Shown: positions 1 through 5,157 of the stretch, piece after piece | How positions within the stretch are numbered: the stretch's first letter is position 1 | Layout: each line of letters begins with the position of its first letter | Source: Candidatus Woesearchaeota archaeon | GTDB taxonomy: Archaea; Nanobdellota; Nanobdellia; Woesearchaeales; GW2011-AR4 | Length of the DNA stretch: 6,237 nucleotides | Direction of reading: 5' to 3' | Assembly (NCBI GenBank): GCA_030631975.1 | Contig: DAOVKD010000044.1 | Coordinates: 1 to 6,237 of the forward strand | The notes under the pieces: generated by a model | Databases searched by the model: none | What the model was told of the DNA's origin: nothing | The model's input: only the letters and a program-made list of their open reading frames with translations | Made by a program: the position numbers and the translations under genes

Positions 1-19
1 AAATTTTGTGTGACAACTA

Positions 20-553
20 TTATATAACCCTCTTCTTAACCCCATGCACCCCAAAAGCTAACAATCCCCCAGCAACAGCAGTGTAAAGCTGCATTATTCC
101 CATGACTGTTAAGAAAACTGCAGGCAGAAAACCTATTTTTACCATGATAAATGCTGCACTGAATAAGAACAAAGTTTTGAGTCCTGCTCCTATTGCTAAG
201 CTAACAAACCTATTCATTTTTCTGTTAAGATTAAACTCCTTAATTGCCCATACCAAAATAGAGTTTCCAATCCAGATGAACGGAATCATGTAAACCAAAA
301 ATATTGTAAAAGGTCCAAAAATTATACCGCGAGATAAAATAGCAAGGCTTGGAAGCATTACCACTGGTAATAACTTATAGCTCTTCAGATTCAATGCAGC
401 AAGTACAAGAGAGGTATTTACAATAATGCCTACAACTATTTGCGGATGACCAATAAAAAAAGGAACAAAGAAACACACAACAGAATAAACAATCATTTCA
501 ATATTTTCCTGTAAAAAGCCAAATTTATAGTCTTGTTTGTTCAGATATTCCAT
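20..553 (-). CDS. Small polytopic membrane protein, possibly ECF S-component-like, divergent from the hydrogenase operon
   Basis: The 177-residue product is very hydrophobic, with five or six likely membrane segments (about residues 18-36, 38-55, 60-75, 80-103, 115-137 and 141-168). Short polar ends flank them: the N-terminus is MEYLNKQDYK and the C-terminus is basic (VKKRVI). Conspicuous motifs are GHPQ (35-38), RGIIFGPF (75-82) and a glycine-rich last helix, QLYTAVAGGLLAFG (155-168). Size and topology recall substrate-binding S-components of ECF transporters. From memory, similar short membrane proteins are sometimes labelled 'iron hydrogenase' in databases, probably through neighbourhood, but no metal-binding motif is visible here. 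A TATA-like element centred 28 nt upstream supports this start and a leaderless mRNA. The gene shares an 82-bp divergent spacer with hydC, so co-regulation or a hydrogenase-linked role (anchor, or cofactor/metal uptake) is possible but inferred. The membrane call is firm; the function is unknown. Confidence 0.72.
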   Translation of the reverse strand: MEYLNKQDYKFGFLQENIEMIVYSVVCFFVPFFIGHPQIVVGIIVNTSLVLAALNLKSYKLLPVVMLPSLAILSRGIIFGPFTIFLVYMIPFIWIGNSILVWAIKEFNLNRKMNRFVSLAIGAGLKTLFLFSAAFIMVKIGFLPAVFLTVMGIMQLYTAVAGGLLAFGVHGVKKRVI

Positions 554-575
554 TTTAATTATTTTAGTTTTAATT

Positions 576-587
576 ATTTATATATTT
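576..587 (-). promoter_or_regulatory. TATA box for the leftward membrane-protein gene
   Basis: On the minus strand this reads AATATATAAATA, a good archaeal TATA box. Its centre lies about 28 nt before the ATG at 553, so transcription should start at or very near the A of the start codon (leaderless mRNA). Seen directly; activity is inferred from archaeal promoter geometry. Confidence 0.6.
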
Positions 588-604
588 TTGGATTTATGGA
601 AAAG

Positions 605-612
605 TATAAATA
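605..612 (+). promoter_or_regulatory. TATA box of the hydCBA operon
   Basis: TATAAATA is centred about 28 nt before the hydC ATG at 636, the distance expected for transcription starting at the start codon. No Shine-Dalgarno-like sequence precedes hydC, which agrees with a leaderless mRNA. It lies only about 20 bp from the TATA box of the divergent membrane-protein gene, so the two promoters could compete or share a regulator. Confidence 0.68.
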
Positions 613-635
613 GCAATTTAATTAAAAATTAGCAA

Positions 636-1046
636 ATGACAGAATTTTTACTTGAATTACTGAAAAAAGAGGTAAAAAAGAGAGGTTATATTTCAGAAGA
701 AGCTGTCAAAAAAATAAGCAAAAAAACAAATATACCAGTTTCTGGAATATATGGGGTTGCAACTTTTTACTCATTTCTTCCTACAAAGCAACAAGGTAAG
801 AATGTAATTCATGTGTGCACTAGTCCAACATGTGCAATACACAACTCATTAGATTTAATTAAATTTCTTGAAAAGGAATTGAAAATAAAGTTAGGACAGA
901 CTGCAAAAAATAAACTATTCAGTTTGTATGAAACATCATGCATAGGATGCTGTGATGAAGCTCCTGCAATGCTTCTAAATGGAAAACCTTATATTAAATT
1001 AACAAAAGAAAAAATAAAGAAAATTCTAAGAAAATGCAAATCCTAA
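636..1046 (+). CDS. hydC: [FeFe]-hydrogenase subunit HydC (NuoE-like [2Fe-2S] protein)
   Basis: This 136-residue protein is the small electron-transfer subunit of a trimeric NAD(P)H-linked [FeFe]-hydrogenase, homologous to NuoE of complex I. The N-terminal helical part (about 1-55) carries the family signature IYGVATFYSF (38-47). The thioredoxin-like part holds the four ligands of one [2Fe-2S] cluster: C61 and C66 (CTSPTC), then C102 and C106 (CIGCC). C105 is an extra cysteine between the last two. The protein is roughly 20-25 residues shorter than typical HydC/NuoE, the loss being in the N-terminal helical bundle. The start is supported by the TATA box 28 nt upstream. It is the first gene of the operon and overlaps hydB by 13 nt. 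The order C-B-A with NuoF- and H-cluster-type partners distinguishes it from complex I NuoE. Confidence 0.93.
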   Translation: MTEFLLELLKKEVKKRGYISEEAVKKISKKTNIPVSGIYGVATFYSFLPTKQQGKNVIHVCTSPTCAIHNSLDLIKFLEKELKIKLGQTAKNKLFSLYETSCIGCCDEAPAMLLNGKPYIKLTKEKIKKILRKCKS

Positions 1047-2140
1047 GAAAAACTAATCTGAAAGCTCTAGAGAAAGCAAAAAAACTTGGAGCAAAAAAAG
1101 TAATCGATATTCTAAAAAAGAAAAATCTTACAGGAAGAGGTGGTGCAGCCTTTCCTACAGGAAAAAAATGGGAATTTACTCTTAATGCAAAATCAGATAC
1201 AAAATATGTAATTTGTAATGCAAATGAAGGCGAGCCAGGAACATTCAAAGACAGGTTTATAATAAAAAACAATCCTGAAACCTTAATTGAAGGAATTCTT
1301 ATTGCTGCTTATGTAATAAAAGCAAAACAAGCATTTATCTATCTTAGAGGAGAATACGACAACTTAAGAAATTTATTGCAAAAAACAATAAACAAAGTTG
1401 TTAAAAAATCAGGTGTAGATATTAAGATCATATCTGGAGCAGGAGCATATGTTTGTGGAGAAGAAACAGCAATTATACAATCAATAGAAGGCCAAAGAGG
1501 ACATCCACAATACAAACCGCCATATCCAGCTGTTGATGGCTTGTTTGGAAAACCTACAATCATCAATAATATTGAGACATTGACAAATGTTCCGCAGGCA
1601 ATTTTATTCAACGATTGGGATCCTAATCTAAGATTAATGTCATTATCTGGAAACATTGCAAATCCAGGTATCTATGAACTACCTGTAGGATACAAGTTGA
1701 CTGATTTAATAAAAAAAGCTAAACCAAAAAACAAGGTAAAAGCAATATATTTTGGCTGTTTTGGCGGTTGCATGCCTTATTCTAAAATAGAACTGACTCC
1801 TGACAGCATTTGCGGGAAAAACTGCATTATAGGATCATACACCATAATTGTGGTGGATGAAAAGCAATCTATACTTGATACAGCATTAAGCATTGCTCAT
1901 TTCTATTGCCATGAATCATGCGGAAAATGCACACCATGTAGAGAAGGCACTATAAGAGTATGTCACCTATTGGAAAAAATAAAATCAGGAAAGGCTACAA
2001 AACAGGACTTAGAGATATTGGAAGATCTTGCAATGAATATTCATGAGACATCACTTTGCGGTTTAGGCCAAACATCTACAAACCATTTGCTTACTGCACT
2101 GGAATTTTTCAGGAAAGAGTTTGAGGAAAAATTAAGATGA
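1034..2140 (+). CDS. hydB: [FeFe]-hydrogenase subunit HydB (NuoF-like, FMN/NAD(H)/[4Fe-4S]), short form
   Basis: The 368-residue flavoprotein subunit should pass electrons between NAD(P)H and the Fe-S chain. Visible motifs in order: GRGGAAFPTGKKWEF (34-48) and CNANEGEPGTFKDR (61-74) for FMN, YLRGEY (103-108), GAGAYVCGEETA (135-146) with EGQRGHP (152-158) for the nucleotide site, and PTIINNIETL (174-183). The C-terminal [4Fe-4S] site (N3 equivalent) has C296, C299 and C302 in ESCGKCTPCREGT, plus C342 in SLCGLGQTS. Bifurcating HydB proteins are about 600 residues, with an N-terminal thioredoxin-like [2Fe-2S] domain and a C-terminal 2x[4Fe-4S] ferredoxin-like domain. Both are absent, since only about 33 residues precede the FMN motif and the protein ends soon after C342. 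The gene overlaps hydC by 13 nt and hydA by 4 nt (ATGA), so translation is probably coupled. Cytoplasmic; no signal peptide. Confidence 0.94.
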   Translation: MQILRKTNLKALEKAKKLGAKKVIDILKKKNLTGRGGAAFPTGKKWEFTLNAKSDTKYVICNANEGEPGTFKDRFIIKNNPETLIEGILIAAYVIKAKQAFIYLRGEYDNLRNLLQKTINKVVKKSGVDIKIISGAGAYVCGEETAIIQSIEGQRGHPQYKPPYPAVDGLFGKPTIINNIETLTNVPQAILFNDWDPNLRLMSLSGNIANPGIYELPVGYKLTDLIKKAKPKNKVKAIYFGCFGGCMPYSKIELTPDSICGKNCIIGSYTIIVVDEKQSILDTALSIAHFYCHESCGKCTPCREGTIRVCHLLEKIKSGKATKQDLEILEDLAMNIHETSLCGLGQTSTNHLLTALEFFRKEFEEKLR

Positions 2141-3810
2141 AAATAATATTGAATGGAAAAAATATAAAATGCAAAGAAGGAAAAACTATTCTAGATATAT
2201 GTAAAGAACATAATATTAAGATTCCAACCCTTTGTTTTATTGAAGGTCTTAAGCCAGAAGCAAGATGCAGGTTATGTCTTGTTGAATTAGATAACAAATT
2301 AGTTACATCATGTTCAACATATCCTTATGAAGGATGCAAAATAATTACTGATTCTAAAAGAATAAGAAAAGCCAGAAGCATTAACGCTGAGCTATTGATG
2401 GCTGGACATGTAAAGACGCTCTCTGTTGATGAGATGGAAAATGACCTTTACAAAGTTATTAGGGATTTGGGTATGACGAGAATCAGGTTTGAACCAATTA
2501 TTAAGTATAAACAGGATTTAAGTGAATCAATCATAAGAGATGATAACAAATGTATAAATTGCGGTAAGTGTATAAGGGTATGTGGAGAAATCATGGGAGT
2601 CCATGCTATTTCCTTTCAGGGGAGGGGGCATTATGAGCATGTAAGCCCCTACAATAACCATCCATTGAATAATGTTGCATGCATTAAATGCGGACAGTGC
2701 ATTGCAGCTTGTCCTGTCGGAGCAATCTATGAGAGAGAGCACCTCTTTGAGGTTATACAAGCCTTAAAAAACAAGAAAAAGCATGTTGTTGTGCAGACTG
2801 CTCCTTCTGTAAGGGTTGCTTTAGGAGAAGAATTTGGAATGCCTCCTGGTTCTTTAGTTACAGGAAAAATGGTTGCTGCATTAAGGAAAATAGGTTTTGA
2901 CAGAATATTTGATACAGACCTTGGAGCAGACATGACAATAATGGAAGAAGCATCTGAGTTTGTTAAGAGGTTGAAAAAAAATGGTCCTTTCCCTATGATT
3001 ACTACATGTTGCCCAGCATGGATAAAGTTCATGGAGCATTTTTATCACAATCTTTTTCCAAATATGTCTTCATGCAAAAGCCCTCATGAAATGCTTGGCA
3101 TACTGACAAAGACTTATTATGCCAAGAAGTTTGGTATTAAGAAAAAAGATATTGTAGTTGTAAGTGTGATGCCTTGCACAGCAAAAAAATTTGAGTCAAC
3201 AAGGCCTGAAATTGATAGCGATGTTGATTATGTGCTTACAACAAGGGAGTTATCCAAGCTTATAAGGTACTCTAAGGTTGATTTTAAGAAGTTAAAAGAT
3301 GAGGAATTTGACAATCCATTAGGAATTTCAACAGGAGCAGGACTTATGTTCGGAGCTACAGGAGGAGTTATGGAAGCAGCTTTACGAACCACATATGAAT
3401 TTGCAACAGGAAAAACGTTAAAAAAGGTCGAGTTTAATGAAATAAGGGGCATAGAAGGAGTAAAAAAAGGCACTATAAAAATTAAGGGAAAAACAATAAG
3501 ATTTGCTGCAGTTCATGGTGGTTCAAATATAAGAAAGCTTTTGAAAGAAAAAGACAAATACCATTTTATTGAGATTATGGCATGTCCTGGTGGCTGCATT
3601 GGTGGCGGCGGACAACCATGGCCAACAACAAAAGAAGTAATTAAGAAAAGAATGGAAGCTATCTATAAAGCTGACAGAAATCTGCCTTTAAGAAAATCCC
3701 ATGAAAATCCTGCTGTCAAGCAAATATATGCAGAATTTTTAGGCAAGCCCTTAAGTAAAAAAGCTAAAAAGATTTTGCATACACATTTTGTGAAGAGGAG
3801 TGAGTTCTAG
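2137..3810 (+). CDS. hydA: Catalytic [FeFe]-hydrogenase subunit HydA with intact H-cluster but no His-ligated cluster
   Basis: This 557-residue protein catalyses reversible 2H+ + 2e- to H2. Domains: N-terminal [2Fe-2S] (C33, C44, C47, C59); a linker (about 84-120) where the His-ligated [4Fe-4S] domain normally sits; two [4Fe-4S] clusters (C139/C142/C145/C149 and C182/C185/C188/C192); then the H-cluster domain. Its motifs are TTCCPAW (289-295), MPCTAKKFE (345-353) and EIMACPGGCIGGGGQP (479-494). Ligands are C292, C347, C483 and C487. By motif alignment with Clostridium pasteurianum CpI, C291, E271, E274, R278 and S311 match the proton path. The small-subunit tail ends in LRKSHENP (518-525) and LHTHF (547-551). 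In the linker H91 remains, but the three cysteines normally following it are missing. The C-terminal [2Fe-2S] domain of Thermotoga-type HydA is also absent. The start overlaps hydB by 4 nt. The maturases HydE, HydF and HydG are not in the window. Confidence 0.96.
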   Translation: MKIILNGKNIKCKEGKTILDICKEHNIKIPTLCFIEGLKPEARCRLCLVELDNKLVTSCSTYPYEGCKIITDSKRIRKARSINAELLMAGHVKTLSVDEMENDLYKVIRDLGMTRIRFEPIIKYKQDLSESIIRDDNKCINCGKCIRVCGEIMGVHAISFQGRGHYEHVSPYNNHPLNNVACIKCGQCIAACPVGAIYEREHLFEVIQALKNKKKHVVVQTAPSVRVALGEEFGMPPGSLVTGKMVAALRKIGFDRIFDTDLGADMTIMEEASEFVKRLKKNGPFPMITTCCPAWIKFMEHFYHNLFPNMSSCKSPHEMLGILTKTYYAKKFGIKKKDIVVVSVMPCTAKKFESTRPEIDSDVDYVLTTRELSKLIRYSKVDFKKLKDEEFDNPLGISTGAGLMFGATGGVMEAALRTTYEFATGKTLKKVEFNEIRGIEGVKKGTIKIKGKTIRFAAVHGGSNIRKLLKEKDKYHFIEIMACPGGCIGGGGQPWPTTKEVIKKRMEAIYKADRNLPLRKSHENPAVKQIYAEFLGKPLSKKAKKILHTHFVKRSEF

Positions 3811-3836
3811 GTTAATGAGCATTAGAATTAAATAAA

Positions 3837-3844
3837 TATATAAA
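3837..3844 (+). promoter_or_regulatory. TATA box for pth2
   Basis: TATATAAA lies in the 66-bp gap between hydA and pth2, centred about 36 nt before the pth2 ATG. A start about 25 nt downstream would give a leader of roughly 10 nt without a Shine-Dalgarno sequence. It suggests pth2 is transcribed independently of the hydrogenase operon. No hairpin or strong T-run terminator is visible directly after hydA. Confidence 0.5.
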
Positions 3845-3876
3845 CATTTATTAGTAACTGATAGTAATAACTAAAA

Positions 3877-4221
3877 ATGAGCTGCAAACAGGTAATTTTG
3901 GTAAGGCAGGACTTAAAGCTTCCAAAAGGAAAATTGGCAGCGCAATGCTCCCATGCTTCTGTGGACTGCATCTTAAAGTCAGACAAAAAAATAGTTGAGA
4001 AATGGAAAGCTCAGGGCGGAAAAAAAGTTGTTCTTAAGGCTGCTGATGAAAGGGAGTTGTTTAAGTATATGAGCATGGCAGAAAATGAGGGGATAAAAGT
4101 GGCTTTAATCAAGGATGCAGGACATACAGTTGTGGAGCCGGGAACAATTACATGTTTAGGCATAGGCCCTGATTTAGAGGAAAAAATAGATAAGATAACC
4201 GGAAAACTTAAGATGGTTTAG
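3877..4221 (+). CDS. pth2: Peptidyl-tRNA hydrolase, archaeal/eukaryotic type (Pth2)
   Basis: This 114-residue cytoplasmic enzyme releases tRNA from prematurely dropped peptidyl-tRNAs. It shows the full Pth2 signature: KQVILVRQDLKLPKGKLAAQ at 4-23, followed by CSHAS (24-28), W43, GGKKVVLK (47-54), and the C-terminal core KDAGHTVVEPGTITCLGIGP (79-98). K19, H26, D80 and T84 fall in the conserved blocks that form the active site in this family. The length is normal for archaeal Pth2 (about 115-120 residues). This family is not the bacterial Pth, so it supports an archaeal host. The gene stands alone between the hydrogenase operon and a tRNA gene, with its own TATA box and a T-run just downstream. 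It ends in TAG at the normal family C-terminus, showing that TAG works as a stop here. Confidence 0.97.
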   Translation: MSCKQVILVRQDLKLPKGKLAAQCSHASVDCILKSDKKIVEKWKAQGGKKVVLKAADERELFKYMSMAENEGIKVALIKDAGHTVVEPGTITCLGIGPDLEEKIDKITGKLKMV

Positions 4222-4224
4222 TTA

Positions 4225-4231
4225 GTTTTTT
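4225..4231 (+). terminator. T-run after pth2, possible archaeal terminator
   Basis: A run of T residues begins 4 nt after the pth2 stop codon. Archaeal RNA polymerase often terminates at such T-runs without a hairpin. The run merges into the TATA-like element of the tRNA gene, so it may serve both roles. Inferred from sequence only. Confidence 0.4.
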
Positions 4232-4237
4232 AAATAA
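4229..4237 (+). promoter_or_regulatory. TATA box for the tRNA-Lys gene
   Basis: TTTAAATAA is centred about 28 nt upstream of the first tRNA base at 4261, the spacing seen at the other promoters in this window. It supports an independent promoter whose primary transcript starts at or near the mature 5' end of the tRNA. Confidence 0.5.
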
Positions 4238-4298
4238 TCTTAAATTCTGAATTTGTTATTGGGCCTATAGCTCAGCCTGGTAGAGCGCGAGACTCTTA

Positions 4299-4340
4299 TT
4301 GCCAACGAAGTTGTCAATCCTTCATCCGTTGGCTGAAGTA
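4299..4340 (+). other. tRNA-Lys intron 1, canonical position 37/38
   Basis: This 42-nt intron follows A37 (4298) and precedes A38 (4341). It contains a perfect 7-bp stem, GCCAACG (4301-4307) with CGTTGGC (4327-4333), closing a 19-nt loop. With cleavage after the second base of each bulge, the 5' bulge is T36-A37-T4299 and the 3' bulge is T4339-A4340-A4341. The 4-bp helix between them (32-35 with 4335-4338) is weak: C-G, U-A, a C-A mismatch and a U-G wobble. The motif is therefore relaxed, but the insertion site is the commonest one in archaeal tRNAs. Confidence 0.8.
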
Positions 4341-4362
4341 ATCTTGAGGTCGGGGGTTCGAA

Positions 4363-4402
4363 TATCCCAGAGGGAAACCACAAATCCCTCAAGGTTTGAA
4401 AG
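4363..4402 (+). other. tRNA-Lys intron 2, non-canonical, inside the T-loop (59/60)
   Basis: The bulge-helix-bulge is close to textbook form. The T-stem is followed by a 4-bp helix, TTCG (4357-4360) with TGAA (4397-4400), containing one G-U pair. It is flanked by a 3-nt 5' bulge AAT (4361-4363) and a 3-nt 3' bulge AGT (4401-4403). The intron body folds through C4366-G4394 and C4367-G4393 into a 6-bp stem, GAGGGA (4370-4375) with TCCCTC (4385-4390), and a 9-nt loop. Cutting after the second bulge base restores the standard T-loop TTCGAAT. Cutting after the first would give TTCGAGT, also normal, so the exact junction could shift by two bases (intron 4362-4401 is the other option by one-base steps). 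Confidence 0.82.
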
Positions 4403-4416
4403 TCCCCTTGGGCCCA

Positions 4417-4424
4417 TTTATTTT
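4417..4424 (+). terminator. T-rich stretch after tRNA-Lys
   Basis: TTTATTTT directly follows the tRNA 3' end and could terminate the tRNA transcript. It lies inside the last codons of the convergent ACT-domain gene, so the two transcripts must overlap at their 3' ends or stop within a few bases. Inference from T-content only. Confidence 0.35.
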
Positions 4425-5074
4425 CCCGCCAATTCCTGCAGCACGTTATAAGCCTTCATAGAATCTTTCTTGCCCAGGATGAAAGTCAGCTCTGTCATTG
4501 TGGAAACTATTTCAAAAATGTTTATATTTTCCCATGCAAGTTTCCTTATTGCAGTAAAAACAACTCCAGGGGTTGTAAGGAAACTCCCGCCCTCAAAAAC
4601 AACCGCCAAAGCAACTAAATCAAACTTCTTATTAAGAACTTTTTCTCCTTTTAGAAAATTAGAGAGCTTTTCCTTATATTTTTCATTAGTAACTATGCTA
4701 ACCTCGTTGCTGCCCAGAATAATATTTAATGTATCTCCCCTCCAAAAATCAACTAAGTTGTAAATATTTTTTATTTTATTTAACAAGCTGCTGGATTTGA
4801 CAACATTAAAATCCATAATATTCGTTCTCATTAGGATTTCTCCCTGAAACCTGAATTTCCTGATTTTTTTGTCAAAACTTTGCAATTCCTCTCCATACCT
4901 CCTTAAAGCCATCACAACTGCAGAATCCTTTACTTTTTTTCCAAGCTCTTTTTCAATTTCCGGCTTCAGCTGCTCGGCAAGATTTCCATAACTAACTAAT
5001 TCCTTGCTCATTGCTTCCAGCAAAAATGAATTTTCACTTACAGCTTTCTTAACTAAGTGGCTTACAGTCACCAT
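4418..5074 (-). CDS. Helix-turn-helix-like plus ACT-domain protein, candidate amino-acid-responsive regulator
   Basis: The 218-residue protein has no kinase or other catalytic motif. The N-terminal third (about 10-65) is helical: SFLLEAMSKELVSYGNLAEQ at 16-35, then a segment ending in SAVVMALRRYGEEL (51-64). It looks like a helix-turn-helix or winged helix. About 78-145 resembles a divergent ACT-type fold. The C-terminus (about 154-215) is a clear ACT domain of the aspartokinase type, with TTPGVVFTAIRKLAWENINI (167-186), the signature EIVSTMTEL (188-196) and KKDSMKAYNVLQEL (202-215). ACT domains of this class bind amino acids such as lysine or threonine. The gene is divergent from dapB/dapA across a spacer with a 16-bp palindrome and is convergent with tRNA-Lys. 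A lysine-sensing transcription factor is an attractive inference; an allosteric partner of aspartokinase is the alternative. Similar proteins of unknown role occur in archaea, from memory. Confidence 0.75.
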   Translation of the reverse strand: MVTVSHLVKKAVSENSFLLEAMSKELVSYGNLAEQLKPEIEKELGKKVKDSAVVMALRRYGEELQSFDKKIRKFRFQGEILMRTNIMDFNVVKSSSLLNKIKNIYNLVDFWRGDTLNIILGSNEVSIVTNEKYKEKLSNFLKGEKVLNKKFDLVALAVVFEGGSFLTTPGVVFTAIRKLAWENINIFEIVSTMTELTFILGKKDSMKAYNVLQELAGK

Positions 5075-5100
5075 TTAAAGCGCCTTTGCATAATATTAAT

Positions 5101-5116
5101 TGTTATTATAATAACA
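5101..5116. promoter_or_regulatory. Perfect 16-bp palindrome, candidate operator
   Basis: TGTTATTATAATAACA reads identically on both strands. It lies in the 83-bp spacer between the ACT-domain gene (ATG at 5074) and the small ORF (ATG at 5158). It ends 5 bp before the symmetric TATA element and 14 bp before the rightward TATA half. It also covers the expected start point of leftward transcription. This fits a dimeric regulator that represses its own gene and acts on the rightward promoter. AT-rich DNA yields palindromes by chance, so binding is only a hypothesis. A second, shorter palindrome, TAATATTA, sits at 5091-5098. Confidence 0.5.
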
Positions 5117-5121
5117 TAATG

Positions 5122-5138
5122 TTTATATAGTATATAAA
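5122..5138. promoter_or_regulatory. Symmetric double TATA element of the divergent promoter
   Basis: TTTATATA, a single G, then TATATAAA form a perfect inverted repeat that gives a good TATA box on each strand. The rightward half (5131-5138) is centred about 24 nt before the ATG at 5158. The leftward half (5122-5129) would place a start near 5100, giving the ACT-domain gene a leader of about 25 nt. The other leftward choice is TAATATTA at 5091-5098, about 21 nt from that ATG. Confidence 0.55.
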
Positions 5139-5157
5139 TGTTTCTACCTTGTTTAGA

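Larger units (their letters stand above)
4261..4416 (+). tRNA. tRNA-Lys(CUU) interrupted by two introns
   Basis: The acceptor stem is GGGCCTA (4261-4267) with TGGGCCC (4409-4415), including one G-U pair; the discriminator is A4416. The D-arm is GCTC/GAGC (4270-4273/4283-4286). The anticodon stem is CGAGA (4288-4292) with TCTTG (4342-4346), with C32 at 4293 and U33 at 4294. The anticodon CTT at 4295-4297 decodes AAG lysine. The variable loop is AGGTC and the T-stem is GGGGG (4352-4356) with CCCCT (4404-4408). Two insertions break the gene: 42 nt after position 37 and 40 nt within the T-loop. Removing both gives a regular 74-nt tRNA with T-loop TTCGAAT. CCA is not encoded, so it must be added by the CCA-adding enzyme. 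The gene ends one base before the stop codon of the convergent ACT-domain gene. Confidence 0.88.

Noticed and set aside
636..3810. Fragment of respiratory complex I (NuoEFG)
   Set aside because: The third subunit carries all three H-cluster motifs and the small-subunit tail of [FeFe]-hydrogenase instead of the NuoG molybdopterin-like domain, and no membrane nuo genes follow.
4293..4295. tRNA-Glu with anticodon CTC
   Set aside because: CTC can be read one step early in the loop, but the 5-bp anticodon stem CGAGA/TCTTG fixes C32 and U33 at 4293-4294 and makes CTT the anticodon. The body sequence also matches archaeal tRNA-Lys.
4261..4416. Degenerate tRNA pseudogene caused by insertions
   Set aside because: Both insertions sit at positions with bulge-helix-bulge geometry, and all stems pair once they are removed, so functional introns explain the data better than decay.
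4470..4763. Rightward 97-codon ORF inside the ACT-domain gene
   Set aside because: It is antisense to a well-supported coding region, has no recognisable domain and no promoter or Shine-Dalgarno sequence.
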